A program made the position numbers and the translations under genes. A model generated the notes under the pieces. That model was not told the DNA's origin, did not search any database, and saw only the letters and a program-made list of their open reading frames with translations. Positions 1 to 6,510 of a stretch of DNA of 24,718 nt are shown here, piece by piece; within the stretch, counting starts at the first letter, position 1, and each line of letters starts with the position of its first letter. This DNA comes from a virus. The DNA lies in IMG/VR virus record IMGVR_UViG_3300035181_001029, positions 1 to 24,718 of that record, one strand, 5' to 3'.

Positions 1-2
1 AC

Positions 3-173
3 TTTATGAGAATTGTTGCACCGAAAAACCCTAAAATTATACTTATTCACGGAAGTAATCGACTGTCAGCGGATGTTTACACGAAAAAATTAATCAGTTC
101 AAAAATTATTAATTCTACCGTAGATGTTGCGGTTGGAGCTAAAAAAGGAGTAAAAAATATATTTACAATTTAA
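3..173 (+). CDS. C-terminal end of an unidentified protein (5' truncated by window edge)
   Basis: An open frame runs from the first bases of the window to a TAA at 171-173 and encodes at least 56 residues. An ATG lies at 6-8, but the frame is open up to the edge, so this is more likely the tail of a longer gene. The visible part is basic, mixed alpha/beta in character and ends in VKNIFTI. It is followed after 15 bases by the candidate single-strand binding protein gene on the same strand, so it probably belongs to the same early operon. I do not recognise the family. Confidence 0.55.
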   Translation, partial: FMRIVAPKNPKIILIHGSNRLSADVYTKKLISSKIINSTVDVAVGAKKGVKNIFTI

Positions 174-188
174 AAAAAAATAATCATT

Positions 189-662
189 ATGAAACTAAAA
201 ATTTTAAAAAAAACTATCAAAGAGGGTGAAAATTACTGCATAAAATCACTTTTCTGCTCGTTTGAAGGTGAACAAACTTACAACGGTATTGTTTCACATT
301 TGAAAAGCATGGGAGCAACAGATGAGAAGATTTCATCTTTCTGCAAGCCTTCAGAATACAACGGAGTTACTAATTATGCTTTTGGTTTGAACTGCTCAAA
401 TTATACTTTTGACCGCGTTAAACGATTCGGAGTTTTGGATGCAAAAATTATATTTTCAGTAAATGAAAAAGGATATTGTAATGCTAAAATTCAAGTGGTT
501 GACCATAAGGAGCAAATTAATGAGTATAATGAACCAGAAGAAGAAGTATCAGGGTGGAATGTTCCTGTACCAGAAGCAAACGGTGATGGAAGTAAAGCAG
601 AACCAAATCCAATTACAAATTCGGCAGATGTGAATGTTCCAAATGTAGATTTACCATTCTAA
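189..662 (+). CDS. Candidate phage single-strand DNA-binding protein
   Basis: A 157-residue protein. The first ~105 residues are compact and beta-rich in appearance. From about residue 108 the chain becomes acidic, Pro/Asn-rich and probably disordered, and it ends in NVDLPF. A flexible acidic tail closing with D-[IL]-P-F is the hallmark by which bacterial and many phage SSB proteins recruit replication and repair partners. I therefore infer an OB-fold ssDNA-binding protein acting in replication or recombination in the cytoplasm. The OB fold itself cannot be proved by eye, and no family was recognised from the N-terminal part. It lies in a plus-strand run of small genes, 1 base before the next ATG, which fits an early DNA-metabolism operon. 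Confidence 0.6.
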   Translation: MKLKILKKTIKEGENYCIKSLFCSFEGEQTYNGIVSHLKSMGATDEKISSFCKPSEYNGVTNYAFGLNCSNYTFDRVKRFGVLDAKIIFSVNEKGYCNAKIQVVDHKEQINEYNEPEEEVSGWNVPVPEANGDGSKAEPNPITNSADVNVPNVDLPF

Positions 663-663
663 A

Positions 664-915
664 ATGAAAATCCATTGTACAGCACAATTCGAAGGTCAGC
701 TTTTCAACTATCACGATGCATTCGATGCTGGGGTAGTTGAAGCTGACTTTCAGAACGAACAAATTAGAACAAATATCACAAACTTAGCAATCCAAAAAAT
801 TAAGTATAAATGTGATAACTACTTTAATATAGATTTCAATAAAATGATTAGCTTTGAAGTCTATTATTATAATCAAGAAAAAGAAATACAAATTTTTAAA
901 AAAGTAAAACAATGA
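664..915 (+). CDS. Hypothetical small phage protein
   Basis: An 83-residue protein, not recognised. It begins 1 base after the stop of the SSB-like gene, and its last codons overlap the next start as ATGA at 912-915, so it is translationally coupled on both sides. The sequence mixes beta-like N-terminal segments, a central amphipathic stretch and a very basic C-terminus (FKKVKQ). There is no signal peptide, membrane segment or Cys cluster. Its position suggests an accessory role in the early DNA-metabolism operon, but nothing in the sequence shows a function. Confidence 0.7.
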   Translation: MKIHCTAQFEGQLFNYHDAFDAGVVEADFQNEQIRTNITNLAIQKIKYKCDNYFNIDFNKMISFEVYYYNQEKEIQIFKKVKQ

Positions 916-1046
916 GCGAAAAAGAAATTAAAATTAAAGCAATAAAAGATTTTTGCAGATTCATCGAAAATTTTGATGGCGAACTAATCATCAAAGGAAA
1001 TGAAGCGTTTCACAATGGAAATTTAGTTTATAGGTTAAATTTTTAA
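912..1046 (+). CDS. Very small hypothetical protein
   Basis: ATG at 912 overlaps the TGA of the preceding gene in an ATGA arrangement, and the frame closes with TAA at 1044-1046, giving 44 residues. The product starts MSEKEIKIKAIKDF and has an amphipathic helix followed by a probable beta hairpin (GELIIKGNEAF). The coupled start is the main support for a real gene. No function can be assigned. Confidence 0.55.
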   Translation: MSEKEIKIKAIKDFCRFIENFDGELIIKGNEAFHNGNLVYRLNF

Positions 1047-1095
1047 AAAGTATAAATCACAAAAATTTAAACTTAATATTCACTTTATAGAAACC

Positions 1096-1134
1096 ACTGC
1101 ACTCCAGCTTGATTTTATGCGCATATTATGCAGT
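1096..1134. repeat. Palindrome-rich intergenic segment
   Basis: The gap 1047-1174 holds no gene. It contains an outer inverted repeat ACTGCA (1096-1101) / TGCAGT (1129-1134) enclosing the perfect palindrome TATGCGCATA (1116-1125) and the overlapping dyad GCATA-T-TATGC (1121-1131). The segment looks less A+T-rich than its surroundings. No TAnnTTTG promoter box is visible. It could be a regulator-binding or recombination site, and the function is unknown. Confidence 0.4.
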
Positions 1135-1174
1135 CGTTATTTCTTAATTTTCTCAATCATAAAATATAAACAAA

Positions 1175-1432
1175 ATGAAACAGTCAAATGATATTTTACA
1201 TGATTTTCAAGTTTTAAACAATCCATTTTATCCAAGCGAAATGAGGTGGACTTATGAAAGTTTAATCAAATTAGTTGATTTTACAAAAAAAGAGTTTTCA
1301 AAAGAAAGCGTAATTGATATTTTAGAACTTCGGAATCAAAAAGAATTTAGCTTACAAAAGTTCGAGTATAATCAATTGTCAAATGCTATAATAGCTATAA
1401 AAAACCTCGTACCACCTGATTATTTTTTATAA
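1175..1432 (+). CDS. Hypothetical protein, single-gene unit
   Basis: An 85-residue, mainly alpha-helical, charged protein with no recognised domain, signal peptide or membrane segment. It stands alone: 128 bases of non-coding, palindrome-bearing DNA precede it, and a hairpin terminator follows. The 8-base inverted pair TTATGCAG (1126-1133) / CTGCATAA (1435-1442) brackets the gene, which may mean it was acquired as a discrete unit. It is probably the last plus-strand gene of the left early region. Confidence 0.65.
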   Translation: MKQSNDILHDFQVLNNPFYPSEMRWTYESLIKLVDFTKKEFSKESVIDILELRNQKEFSLQKFEYNQLSNAIIAIKNLVPPDYFL

Positions 1433-1479
1433 TGCTGCATAACAAGTTTATATGTTCACTAAAAATCAAACATCCGAAC

Positions 1480-1499
1480 AAAAGCCAGGCTTTTTTTTT
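1480..1499. terminator. Rho-independent terminator between convergent genes
   Basis: AAAAGC-CAG-GCTTTT forms a 6-bp stem with a 3-base loop, followed on the plus strand by a run of T (1491-1499). It ends the plus-strand gene at 1432. In reverse orientation it follows the minus-strand gene ending at 1498, with a shorter T run, so it may act both ways. Confidence 0.65.
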
Positions 1500-1806
1500 A
1501 TAACCATATAATTTCTAATTTATATATAAATTTTGCAACGAAATATTCAATAATTGCACCTTTTGAGTTAATCCAGTTTTTTTGCATTGCTATATGAGTA
1601 CACTTTTTTAAATAATATAAATCCGTAATCATATAACATAACCAACATTTTACGCCTAAAAACGGTTTAAGATTAAGCGGGTTAATTGTTTTATCTAATG
1701 TGCTAAAATTTATTTTTTTGATTAAATCAAATGAAGCTATGGTAAAGTTCCTTGTATATTCTGCTTCTTTTAGTCCTGTTATCTGTCCTGAAATGTAAAT
1801 TTTCAT
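1498..1806 (-). CDS. DUF4406-family protein (nucleoside 2-deoxyribosyltransferase-like fold)
   Basis: A 102-residue protein with the DUF4406 layout. The N-terminus MKIYISGQITGL is the glycine-bearing first strand and loop; INPLNL follows, then the YM-x2-DL-x2-L-x2-CTHI segment, then NWINSKGAIIEYFVAK, whose SKGA-x-IE block matches the conserved Ser/Glu region of this group. DUF4406 proteins share the Rossmann-like fold of nucleoside 2-deoxyribosyltransferases and are common in phages, where a nucleotide-salvage or nucleotide-hydrolase role is suspected but generally unproven. Its gene is 32 bases downstream of a Cys-rich small gene on the same strand, and the two probably form one transcript. 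The C-terminus is slightly extended and hydrophobic. Confidence 0.8.
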   Translation of the reverse strand: MKIYISGQITGLKEAEYTRNFTIASFDLIKKINFSTLDKTINPLNLKPFLGVKCWLCYMITDLYYLKKCTHIAMQKNWINSKGAIIEYFVAKFIYKLEIIWL

Positions 1807-1838
1807 ATTTTGTTTTTTTTTAATGTTATCATATTAAT

Positions 1839-2051
1839 TTATCTTGAATAACTATAATATATACTTTTTTTGTCCTTCCTATTGTGAGCCATACATGGCA
1901 TTAGTCGACTTGAGTAACAACCCATGTGGAATACACAGTATTTGCACGGGAATTCAGAATCCGATTCTTTTTCAACAATCTTACCTGAATTTACACCTAA
2001 TTCAATCTTCATAATTAGCTCATTTAGTCGAGCCATCTTTTCTTTTTCCAT
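1839..2051 (-). CDS. Small Cys-rich, probably zinc-binding protein
   Basis: A 70-residue protein with a helical, charged N-terminal half and a C-terminal half carrying four cysteines: CKYC (C-x2-C), then GC, then PC followed by MAHNRKDKKSIYY. The spacing suggests a small metal knuckle. Similar tiny Cys-rich proteins are common accessory genes in Bacteroidetes phages, but I cannot name a family. It precedes the DUF4406 gene on the same strand. The upstream gap 2052-2142 is very A+T-rich and should hold its promoter. TTATTTTG, one mismatch from TAnnTTTG, is the best box I see there, and it is weak. Confidence 0.6.
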   Translation of the reverse strand: MEKEKMARLNELIMKIELGVNSGKIVEKESDSEFPCKYCVFHMGCYSSRLMPCMAHNRKDKKSIYYSYSR

Positions 2052-2142
2052 TTCTTTTTTTATTTTAATTTATATTCCGCAAAATAACACAATCTTTTTT
2101 AATCAGTAAACATCGCAAATTACAATAATATGTAAATAATGT

Positions 2143-2176
2143 AAAAAAACTGCCGAACTTCACAGCCCAGCAGTTT
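2143..2176 (-). terminator. Terminator closing late block 2
   Basis: On the minus strand AAACTGC pairs with GCAGTTT around a 16-base loop, followed by a T run (2149-2143). It lies about 30 bases after the stop of the spanin candidate at 2208 and is the natural end of the head/fibre/lysis transcript. Confidence 0.75.
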
Positions 2177-2207
2177 CACCTAAAATAAATAAAAAGAAAG
2201 AAAACAT

Positions 2208-2594
2208 CTATGGTATTATTTTTAAAAGTTTCAACAGTCTATAAATGCCATATAATAATGCTGCACCAATCAATACCCAATCAATCCGTCCAACCCATGC
2301 AGTTACTTTTTTCTCTTTGATTTCGGTAATGGTTTTTGTAAGTACTTTTGTCTTTGTAACCGTGTCCGTTTTATTGATATACTTAAATTTGTAATCTATT
2401 TTCGTTGACCATTTAGTAATGAAAGTAGAATCACCTTTGACTTTAATTGTCATTGTATCTTTTTCATACTTATATATGCTGTCAGTCTTTATTGTTTCGT
2501 GTACACGGTCGATGTACTGAATTTCTTTGATAGGATTGCACCCGAATAATAAAAGTGTCGCAAATGCGATTAAAATGACTTGTTTTGTTTTCAT
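2208..2594 (-). CDS. Candidate unimolecular spanin (lipoprotein with C-terminal membrane anchor)
   Basis: A 128-residue protein. Residues 1-19 form a lipoprotein signal peptide: basic MKTK, a hydrophobic core and lipobox LFGC with the modified Cys at 19. Asn at +2 is compatible with outer-membrane sorting. The middle (about 25-98) is hydrophilic and Thr/Lys-rich, probably extended beta. Residues 104-121 (around WVLIGAALLYGIYRLL) form a transmembrane helix with basic residues after it. An outer-membrane lipid anchor at one end and an inner-membrane helix at the other is the architecture of unimolecular spanins such as phage T1 gp11, which fuse inner and outer membranes in the last lysis step. 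It is the last gene of the lysis cassette, just after the endolysin and two tiny genes, which supports the role. An ordinary phage lipoprotein is the alternative. Confidence 0.65.
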   Translation of the reverse strand: MKTKQVILIAFATLLLFGCNPIKEIQYIDRVHETIKTDSIYKYEKDTMTIKVKGDSTFITKWSTKIDYKFKYINKTDTVTKTKVLTKTITEIKEKKVTAWVGRIDWVLIGAALLYGIYRLLKLLKIIP

Positions 2595-2725
2595 AATCTT
2601 TGTAGTATTTGTTTTGCTTTGAGTGGTTTCTTATAATTGCAAGCATAATAAGGATTATTATTCTTCTTATCAACATATTCATTAATACATTGTATCAATA
2701 TCTCTATACTATTTTCTACTGTCAT
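2591..2725 (-). CDS. Tiny hypothetical protein in the lysis cassette
   Basis: ATG at 2725 and TGA at 2593-2591 give 44 residues. A strong Shine-Dalgarno-like GGAGG (2733-2737) lies 7 bases upstream. The start overlaps the stop of the previous gene and the stop overlaps the spanin start (ATGA on both sides). The product begins MTVENSIEIL and has a helical acidic N-terminus, two cysteines and a basic C-terminus (KKPLKAKQIL). There is no membrane segment. Function unknown; the tight coupling is the reason to call it. Confidence 0.55.
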   Translation of the reverse strand: MTVENSIEILIQCINEYVDKKNNNPYYACNYKKPLKAKQILQRL

Positions 2726-2859
2726 TTCATTTCCTCCATTAATTTAATAGCTATATTAATAGCTTCAGTTATCCGTTTTGGTTGCGGTTGCTTAATATCT
2801 GCACCCATCCGCCAATGCTGATAGTATTTTAGCTCTTTAATTGCTTCTTGTAGTGTCAT
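2722..2859 (-). CDS. Small conserved phage protein
   Basis: ATG at 2859 overlaps the endolysin stop (ATGA) and the frame ends with TGA at 2724-2722, giving 45 residues. The product starts MTLQEAIKELKYYQHWR and contains GADIKQPQPKRITEAI followed by a helix. This helix / WR-x-GAD-x3-P-x-P / helix pattern is one I associate with a frequent tiny protein of tailed phages, usually annotated as hypothetical. Its role is not known to me. It is coupled to the endolysin upstream and to another tiny gene downstream. Confidence 0.65.
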   Translation of the reverse strand: MTLQEAIKELKYYQHWRMGADIKQPQPKRITEAINIAIKLMEEMK

Positions 2860-3299
2860 ACTTCCATTGCAAATGCTGAGTTTCTATTACCTACTTTTTT
2901 TGCTGCCAAATGAACCCATTTTGCACCAGTTTTTGTGTTGTGTTCGATTATTAATTGGTCGAAACTTATAACCCGAAGGTCTTTTATAGTTTTCAATACC
3001 ATATTATAACTTTCCATAGCCGTGTGTCCTTCAATGGTAAAGTCAATAGCCATCCCTGACAAGTGTGCAGAATTAGGATGTCCTCCTACTGCTTTATTTA
3101 ATGCAGGACAACGATACCAACTTGTAAGATTAAACGGTAATCCTATCTTGTCTCGGATAGGCTGAACAACTTGTTGAGCAAACCACTCTGCATCTTTCAG
3201 AATTGCTTCTGGCATTGAGTTGTCAATACCATGCGAATTTGCATAATTGCTGTGCGTGGCTTCTTCTAATGTGAAATTTTTACTTAGGTTCATTTCCAT
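2856..3299 (-). CDS. Endolysin, peptidase M15 family (zinc D,D/L,D-peptidase)
   Basis: A 147-residue single-domain protein. The metal-binding signature S-x-H-x2-G-x-A-x-D appears as SAHLSGMAIDF with H79 and D86, and the third ligand is H130 in KWVHLA. The segment SWYRCPALNKAVGG just before the first motif is typical of the Peptidase_M15_3 group, used by many phages of Bacteroidetes and Proteobacteria as a single-domain endolysin cutting the peptide stems of peptidoglycan. There is no signal peptide, so release should need a holin. The start overlaps the preceding holin-like gene by 20 bases. A second in-frame Met (residue 3) is a possible start. Confidence 0.9.
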   Translation of the reverse strand: MEMNLSKNFTLEEATHSNYANSHGIDNSMPEAILKDAEWFAQQVVQPIRDKIGLPFNLTSWYRCPALNKAVGGHPNSAHLSGMAIDFTIEGHTAMESYNMVLKTIKDLRVISFDQLIIEHNTKTGAKWVHLAAKKVGNRNSAFAMEV

Positions 3300-3573
3300 T
3301 GCTTGTTAAGTTTTTTTCTTTTTGAATTTGAGCTACTGTATATCCTGCGAGGACAAATTCAGTACCTGCCCATAACAATAAGTCCGATGTTGTCATCGTA
3401 TGCACATTTTCGATTAAAAACCAAATCATGCCACTCTGCCCAACAGCAAAAGCGATAAAAGATTCCACTCTTTTTTTTGAAAAAAATGATTTTTCGTCTG
3501 AAAACATTTTGATAATCTCGGCTACAAGCCAATAAAATTTGGTTGTTTTGAACCATGCATTTAGTTTTTTCAT
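3280..3573 (-). CDS. Holin-like small membrane protein
   Basis: A 97-residue protein with a basic, amphipathic N-terminus, two hydrophobic segments at about 38-55 (SFIAFAVGQSGMIWFLIE) and 64-81 (LLLWAGTEFVLAGYTVAQI), and a hydrophilic C-terminal tail. Two helices, small size and position directly before the endolysin fit a class II-type holin that would let the signal-less M15 enzyme reach the wall. Its start overlaps the preceding gene by 4 bases. Which of the three small membrane proteins here is the true holin cannot be told from sequence; this one is my first choice because it is next to the endolysin. Confidence 0.65.
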   Translation of the reverse strand: MKKLNAWFKTTKFYWLVAEIIKMFSDEKSFFSKKRVESFIAFAVGQSGMIWFLIENVHTMTTSDLLLWAGTEFVLAGYTVAQIQKEKNLTSNGNEPK

Positions 3574-3875
3574 TTTCCTTTTTTTTGAAGTTCTTTAATT
3601 TGTATTTCATGTTCCGCAAGTAGCAATCCGTGAGCTTCAATTTTTGCCGAATGAGCATTCAGTCGGCTATCAACTGTAAAGGTCCTATTTTTACATGTTG
3701 CGTTCATGTTCTTATTGTCTTCCTGTAATGCTGACATGGTAATTCTTAGCTGTGTTACCGCATCAATTAATTCTTTACCCACACCAATCAACTTATTTAT
3801 AGCCCATCCCAAAATAGCTGATATAATCGTTATCCCTGCAATAATTAGCTCTATCGGTATTGTCATAATCCCCAA
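3570..3875 (-). CDS. Small membrane protein with coiled-coil tail (lysis-associated)
   Basis: A 101-residue protein with one N-terminal transmembrane helix (about residues 6-26, IELIIAGITIISAILGWAI) and a long hydrophilic, probably coiled-coil remainder (about 33-98) ending in a basic tail. This resembles an inner-membrane i-spanin or an accessory holin/antiholin by topology. Since a self-sufficient spanin candidate lies downstream, an antiholin or accessory role is an alternative. It sits 1 base from the upstream membrane gene and overlaps the holin-like gene by 4 bases. Confidence 0.6.
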   Translation of the reverse strand: MGIMTIPIELIIAGITIISAILGWAINKLIGVGKELIDAVTQLRITMSALQEDNKNMNATCKNRTFTVDSRLNAHSAKIEAHGLLLAEHEIQIKELQKKGK

Positions 3876-3876
3876 A

Positions 3877-4101
3877 TTAATATATTAAAATTTTCCAAAA
3901 ATAATTCCCTAATAAAAAGCCACCCATTCCTGCTGCAATGTCCGACAAATCAAATCCTGTTGGATTCTTTTTATAGCAATCGTAAATTTCTTTCATTACC
4001 ATGATAGAAAAGGCTATTTCAATTGGCAAAAATAATAAAAAAAATCCAACCACAAAATGACTTATCTTATCGAATCGTTTTATTAATTCTATTATCTTCA
4101 T
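3877..4101 (-). CDS. Small two-helix membrane protein of the lysis cassette
   Basis: A 74-residue protein with hydrophobic segments at about 14-34 (SHFVVGFFLLFLPIEIAFSI) and 53-72. Between them lies MKEIYDCYKKNPTGFDLSDIAAG. The pattern DK-x2-H-x3-G, then KE-x2-D, then FD-x2-D-x-A-x2-G recalls phage membrane proteins close to the DUF2279/VanZ-like group, often found beside holins in Bacteroidetes phages. The role is probably in lysis, but this is inferred from size and place. The gene lies 4 bases after the fibre gene. Confidence 0.65.
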   Translation of the reverse strand: MKIIELIKRFDKISHFVVGFFLLFLPIEIAFSIMVMKEIYDCYKKNPTGFDLSDIAAGMGGFLLGNYFWKILIY

Positions 4102-4105
4102 TGCT

Positions 4106-6214
4106 TTAGTTCTTGCTATATTCTGAATTACTACCTATACTGTCTTTTTCGATATGGATGTCAAAATATTTAATACTTACAGAAGCATTGACAGGGTCTG
4201 TACCTGCAAAAAGTCCGCTTGTGTTTGCATTATCGCGTATAACTCTAAATTCAACTCCATCACTCAAATTAGCCCCTGATGGTGGTGTTATTCCTGCTAC
4301 TGTGTGAGCTATCTGATTTAAACTTCCACTACTATAAGTAAATGCTGCTGTATTACATATTAAATTAGTCCAATCTGTTTTTGTTGCTCCGCCATCAATT
4401 TGCCAACGATATTGAAGTAAAAAATTAGGGACTGCATTCGTTGTTTGAACAAAATGTATATGTGGAAAAATTATAGAGTTTAATTTCCAAGCATGGCTCA
4501 ATTGAATTGATTGCACCACATAATCGGATAAGTTAGAAGCAGAAGTGAAATCAACTGAACATTCAGGGATATTAAGCGAAACTCCCGGTCCCGTTTGTTG
4601 CAATGTCAAAGCCCCAGCAGATAAATCGTCAAATTGCGTTGCTGTTCCGATTAGTCTAATACCATTAGCATCATTCTGAACATAGTCGGTTACAGTTCCA
4701 CCTTTTGCTGTGGTTGCTAAACTTGAGCCGTTTACTTGTAGATTGTCTGTTGGTGTTTTCGTACCGATGCCGACGTTTCCACTTATTATCATTGACCCTG
4801 AACCCGGATCTGTACCTGCATATGTTGAGCCAATAGAAACTCCTCCATTTGCTCCAATACGAAAACGAGTAGTTCCTCCAACACCATTTGTATTACCCGT
4901 AAATGCGCTTTTAGAATTACTTGAAATATCAAAGAATCCAGCACTATCATATTCAAAGGATGACCCAGATGTTCCTGCCAATAAAGACGCAGCCTTACCA
5001 TTCGTACCAGTATTAATTACAGATATAGTGGGAGTTAAAGCAAAAGCTCCTGTTGAGAATCTAAAATCTGATACACCAGAAAATGCGTTTAGTAGAGATG
5101 CTGGGGTCGTTGTCCCAATACCTATGTTTCCATTATTTAAAATAGTTAAAGCATTAGTTGACCCATTATTTCCAACAAGAGCTTTGATAGCAGGACTTGT
5201 TAGAGTTCCATTACCTGATGTTCCTTGTAGATTAAGAATATCAGTTGTTCCAGTACCACCAACAGCTTTTTGACCACCTGAAACTCCTGATGTTTGCAAG
5301 AAAGTGGTTACAGGTAATCCATTTTTAAGAGTTTTAGAATTATTACCGTCCCATTGAGCAAGATAAGAATCTGATGTATTTTGATTAATTGAAACATAAT
5401 TACCTACTGCTTGATATATGGGATCAAATTTACTTTTCAAATATGTGTAAATTCTTAAACCGCTGAACCATTTCAAAAAATAATTATCCGAAGCTGCAAT
5501 TTTAGTAGTATCTGAAATAGATGTTAATTCAGTTATTTCAATTAAACTTCCTATTGTAGCTTGTGTTTCATTTCTGAAATTGGTATCAGTTTCATTTTTG
5601 GTGTAGTAATTTGTTAAATCAACTTTTTGCGTTTCTAAAACAGATAAACGATAATACCCGATTTGAACTCCTGACAAAATATCAGATACAAATTGAGCAT
5701 CTGAAACGTAAGTATATGGTACGTTTGTAGCCTCAACTGTTTTTATCCATAAGTCAGGAACGTTTAATTCTTCGATGTAAAGATTTTGACCTACATTTAA
5801 TCCACCAACTGACATTTTAGAAATAACATCCTGATAGTCAGTAAATGATAGCGCCTTATTTGCTCCATTTGCAACTGAATTTACTTCGTTTATAGCTCCA
5901 ACAATAGTTTTTGAATCTGTTTCAAGTGATGCATCTTTTTTTGATTGTAATCCTGATAAATCTTGGTCGCCTGTATTGGTACCAGTTGCCGTTCCTCCTC
6001 CTGTTGCGTAATTCCCTGCTGGTTGCAATCCTAAATCAGCAATTGTTTTATTCCCTGATAATTCGACTGAATTGATTTTTGGCTTATTATTTAGAACATT
6101 ATAGTCAATAGTTCCACCGGGCTGTACAACCGTGAATGTAGTAATTATTTCGCCAACAGATTGAATCTTAACTCCATCAATTACCTGTATGAATGTAGTA
6201 GTTATTGTGCTCAT
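4106..6214 (-). CDS. Large tail fibre / receptor-binding protein
   Basis: A 702-residue protein. The N-terminal part carries SVELSGNKTIADLGL and GTNTGDQDLSGLQ, motifs common at the virion-proximal end of phage fibres. The centre is Gly/Thr/Asn/Ser-rich with NIGIGTTTP and NVGIGTKTP repeats, typical of extended trimeric beta-structured fibres. The C-terminal ~150 residues (from about CSVDFTSASNLSDY, with HAWKLNSIIFPHIHFVQ) form a distinct compact beta domain that is the likely tip or receptor-binding head. It follows head-connector genes and precedes the lysis genes, a usual place for a fibre. The start overlaps the preceding gene by 4 bases. The host receptor cannot be deduced. Confidence 0.8.
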   Translation of the reverse strand: MSTITTTFIQVIDGVKIQSVGEIITTFTVVQPGGTIDYNVLNNKPKINSVELSGNKTIADLGLQPAGNYATGGGTATGTNTGDQDLSGLQSKKDASLETDSKTIVGAINEVNSVANGANKALSFTDYQDVISKMSVGGLNVGQNLYIEELNVPDLWIKTVEATNVPYTYVSDAQFVSDILSGVQIGYYRLSVLETQKVDLTNYYTKNETDTNFRNETQATIGSLIEITELTSISDTTKIAASDNYFLKWFSGLRIYTYLKSKFDPIYQAVGNYVSINQNTSDSYLAQWDGNNSKTLKNGLPVTTFLQTSGVSGGQKAVGGTGTTDILNLQGTSGNGTLTSPAIKALVGNNGSTNALTILNNGNIGIGTTTPASLLNAFSGVSDFRFSTGAFALTPTISVINTGTNGKAASLLAGTSGSSFEYDSAGFFDISSNSKSAFTGNTNGVGGTTRFRIGANGGVSIGSTYAGTDPGSGSMIISGNVGIGTKTPTDNLQVNGSSLATTAKGGTVTDYVQNDANGIRLIGTATQFDDLSAGALTLQQTGPGVSLNIPECSVDFTSASNLSDYVVQSIQLSHAWKLNSIIFPHIHFVQTTNAVPNFLLQYRWQIDGGATKTDWTNLICNTAAFTYSSGSLNQIAHTVAGITPPSGANLSDGVEFRVIRDNANTSGLFAGTDPVNASVSIKYFDIHIEKDSIGSNSEYSKN

Positions 6215-6510
6215 CGTATTTCGGTTTCAAAAATTGAGAATGCTGCTTCTTTTGCTACACTTGTGAAATTATCCCCAAACAAAATTTCTTGAATATAAAT
6301 ACCTGATGGCATCGTGGCTGTTATTGTGTTTGGGATTTCTCCGTAATATGTATTTGGTGCCGTTTTTGTCATTTCTGCTTTAGAAATCTCAAAACGTTCT
6401 ACCGTATTTTTCCGATAGAATAAAGTTTTGAAATTGTGAGCGTCCAAATCCAATTGAGCATCACCTGTGTGTGTGAATCCTATTGTTGACCCTTGTCCAA
6501 ATTCTATCAT
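6211..6510 (-). CDS. Small beta-rich virion protein, function unknown
   Basis: A 99-residue protein, beta-rich throughout (TIGFTHTGDAQLDLDAH, TYYGEIPNTITATMPSGIY). The pattern of a polar start, a strand with a threonine-rich loop, then T-x-T-M-P-S-G-x-Y-I-Q-E-I-L is one I associate with small Ig-like proteins found before fibres in Bacteroidetes phages. It overlaps both neighbours by 4 bases (ATGA), between the connector and the fibre, so a head-fibre or adaptor role is plausible but unproven. Confidence 0.6.
   Translation of the reverse strand: MIEFGQGSTIGFTHTGDAQLDLDAHNFKTLFYRKNTVERFEISKAEMTKTAPNTYYGEIPNTITATMPSGIYIQEILFGDNFTSVAKEAAFSIFETEIR

Noticed and set aside
1096-1142. A dif/Xer-like or phage attachment site in the palindromic gap
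   Set aside because: GCGCATA and TTATGC are adjacent without the 6-base central region a dif site needs, no integrase is in view, and no second copy exists in the window.
2482-2682. A 66-codon minus-strand frame overlapping the spanin start
   Set aside because: It overlaps both the lipoprotein gene and the tiny gene at 2591-2725 in another frame, and its sequence is basic and low in structure. The coupled ATGA starts of the others are more convincing.
4710-5273. A 187-codon open frame on the plus strand opposite the fibre gene
   Set aside because: It lies fully inside the well-supported 702-residue fibre gene. Its product is a Pro/Val-rich mirror of the fibre's repetitive codons without domain character, and no promoter or start signal is visible.
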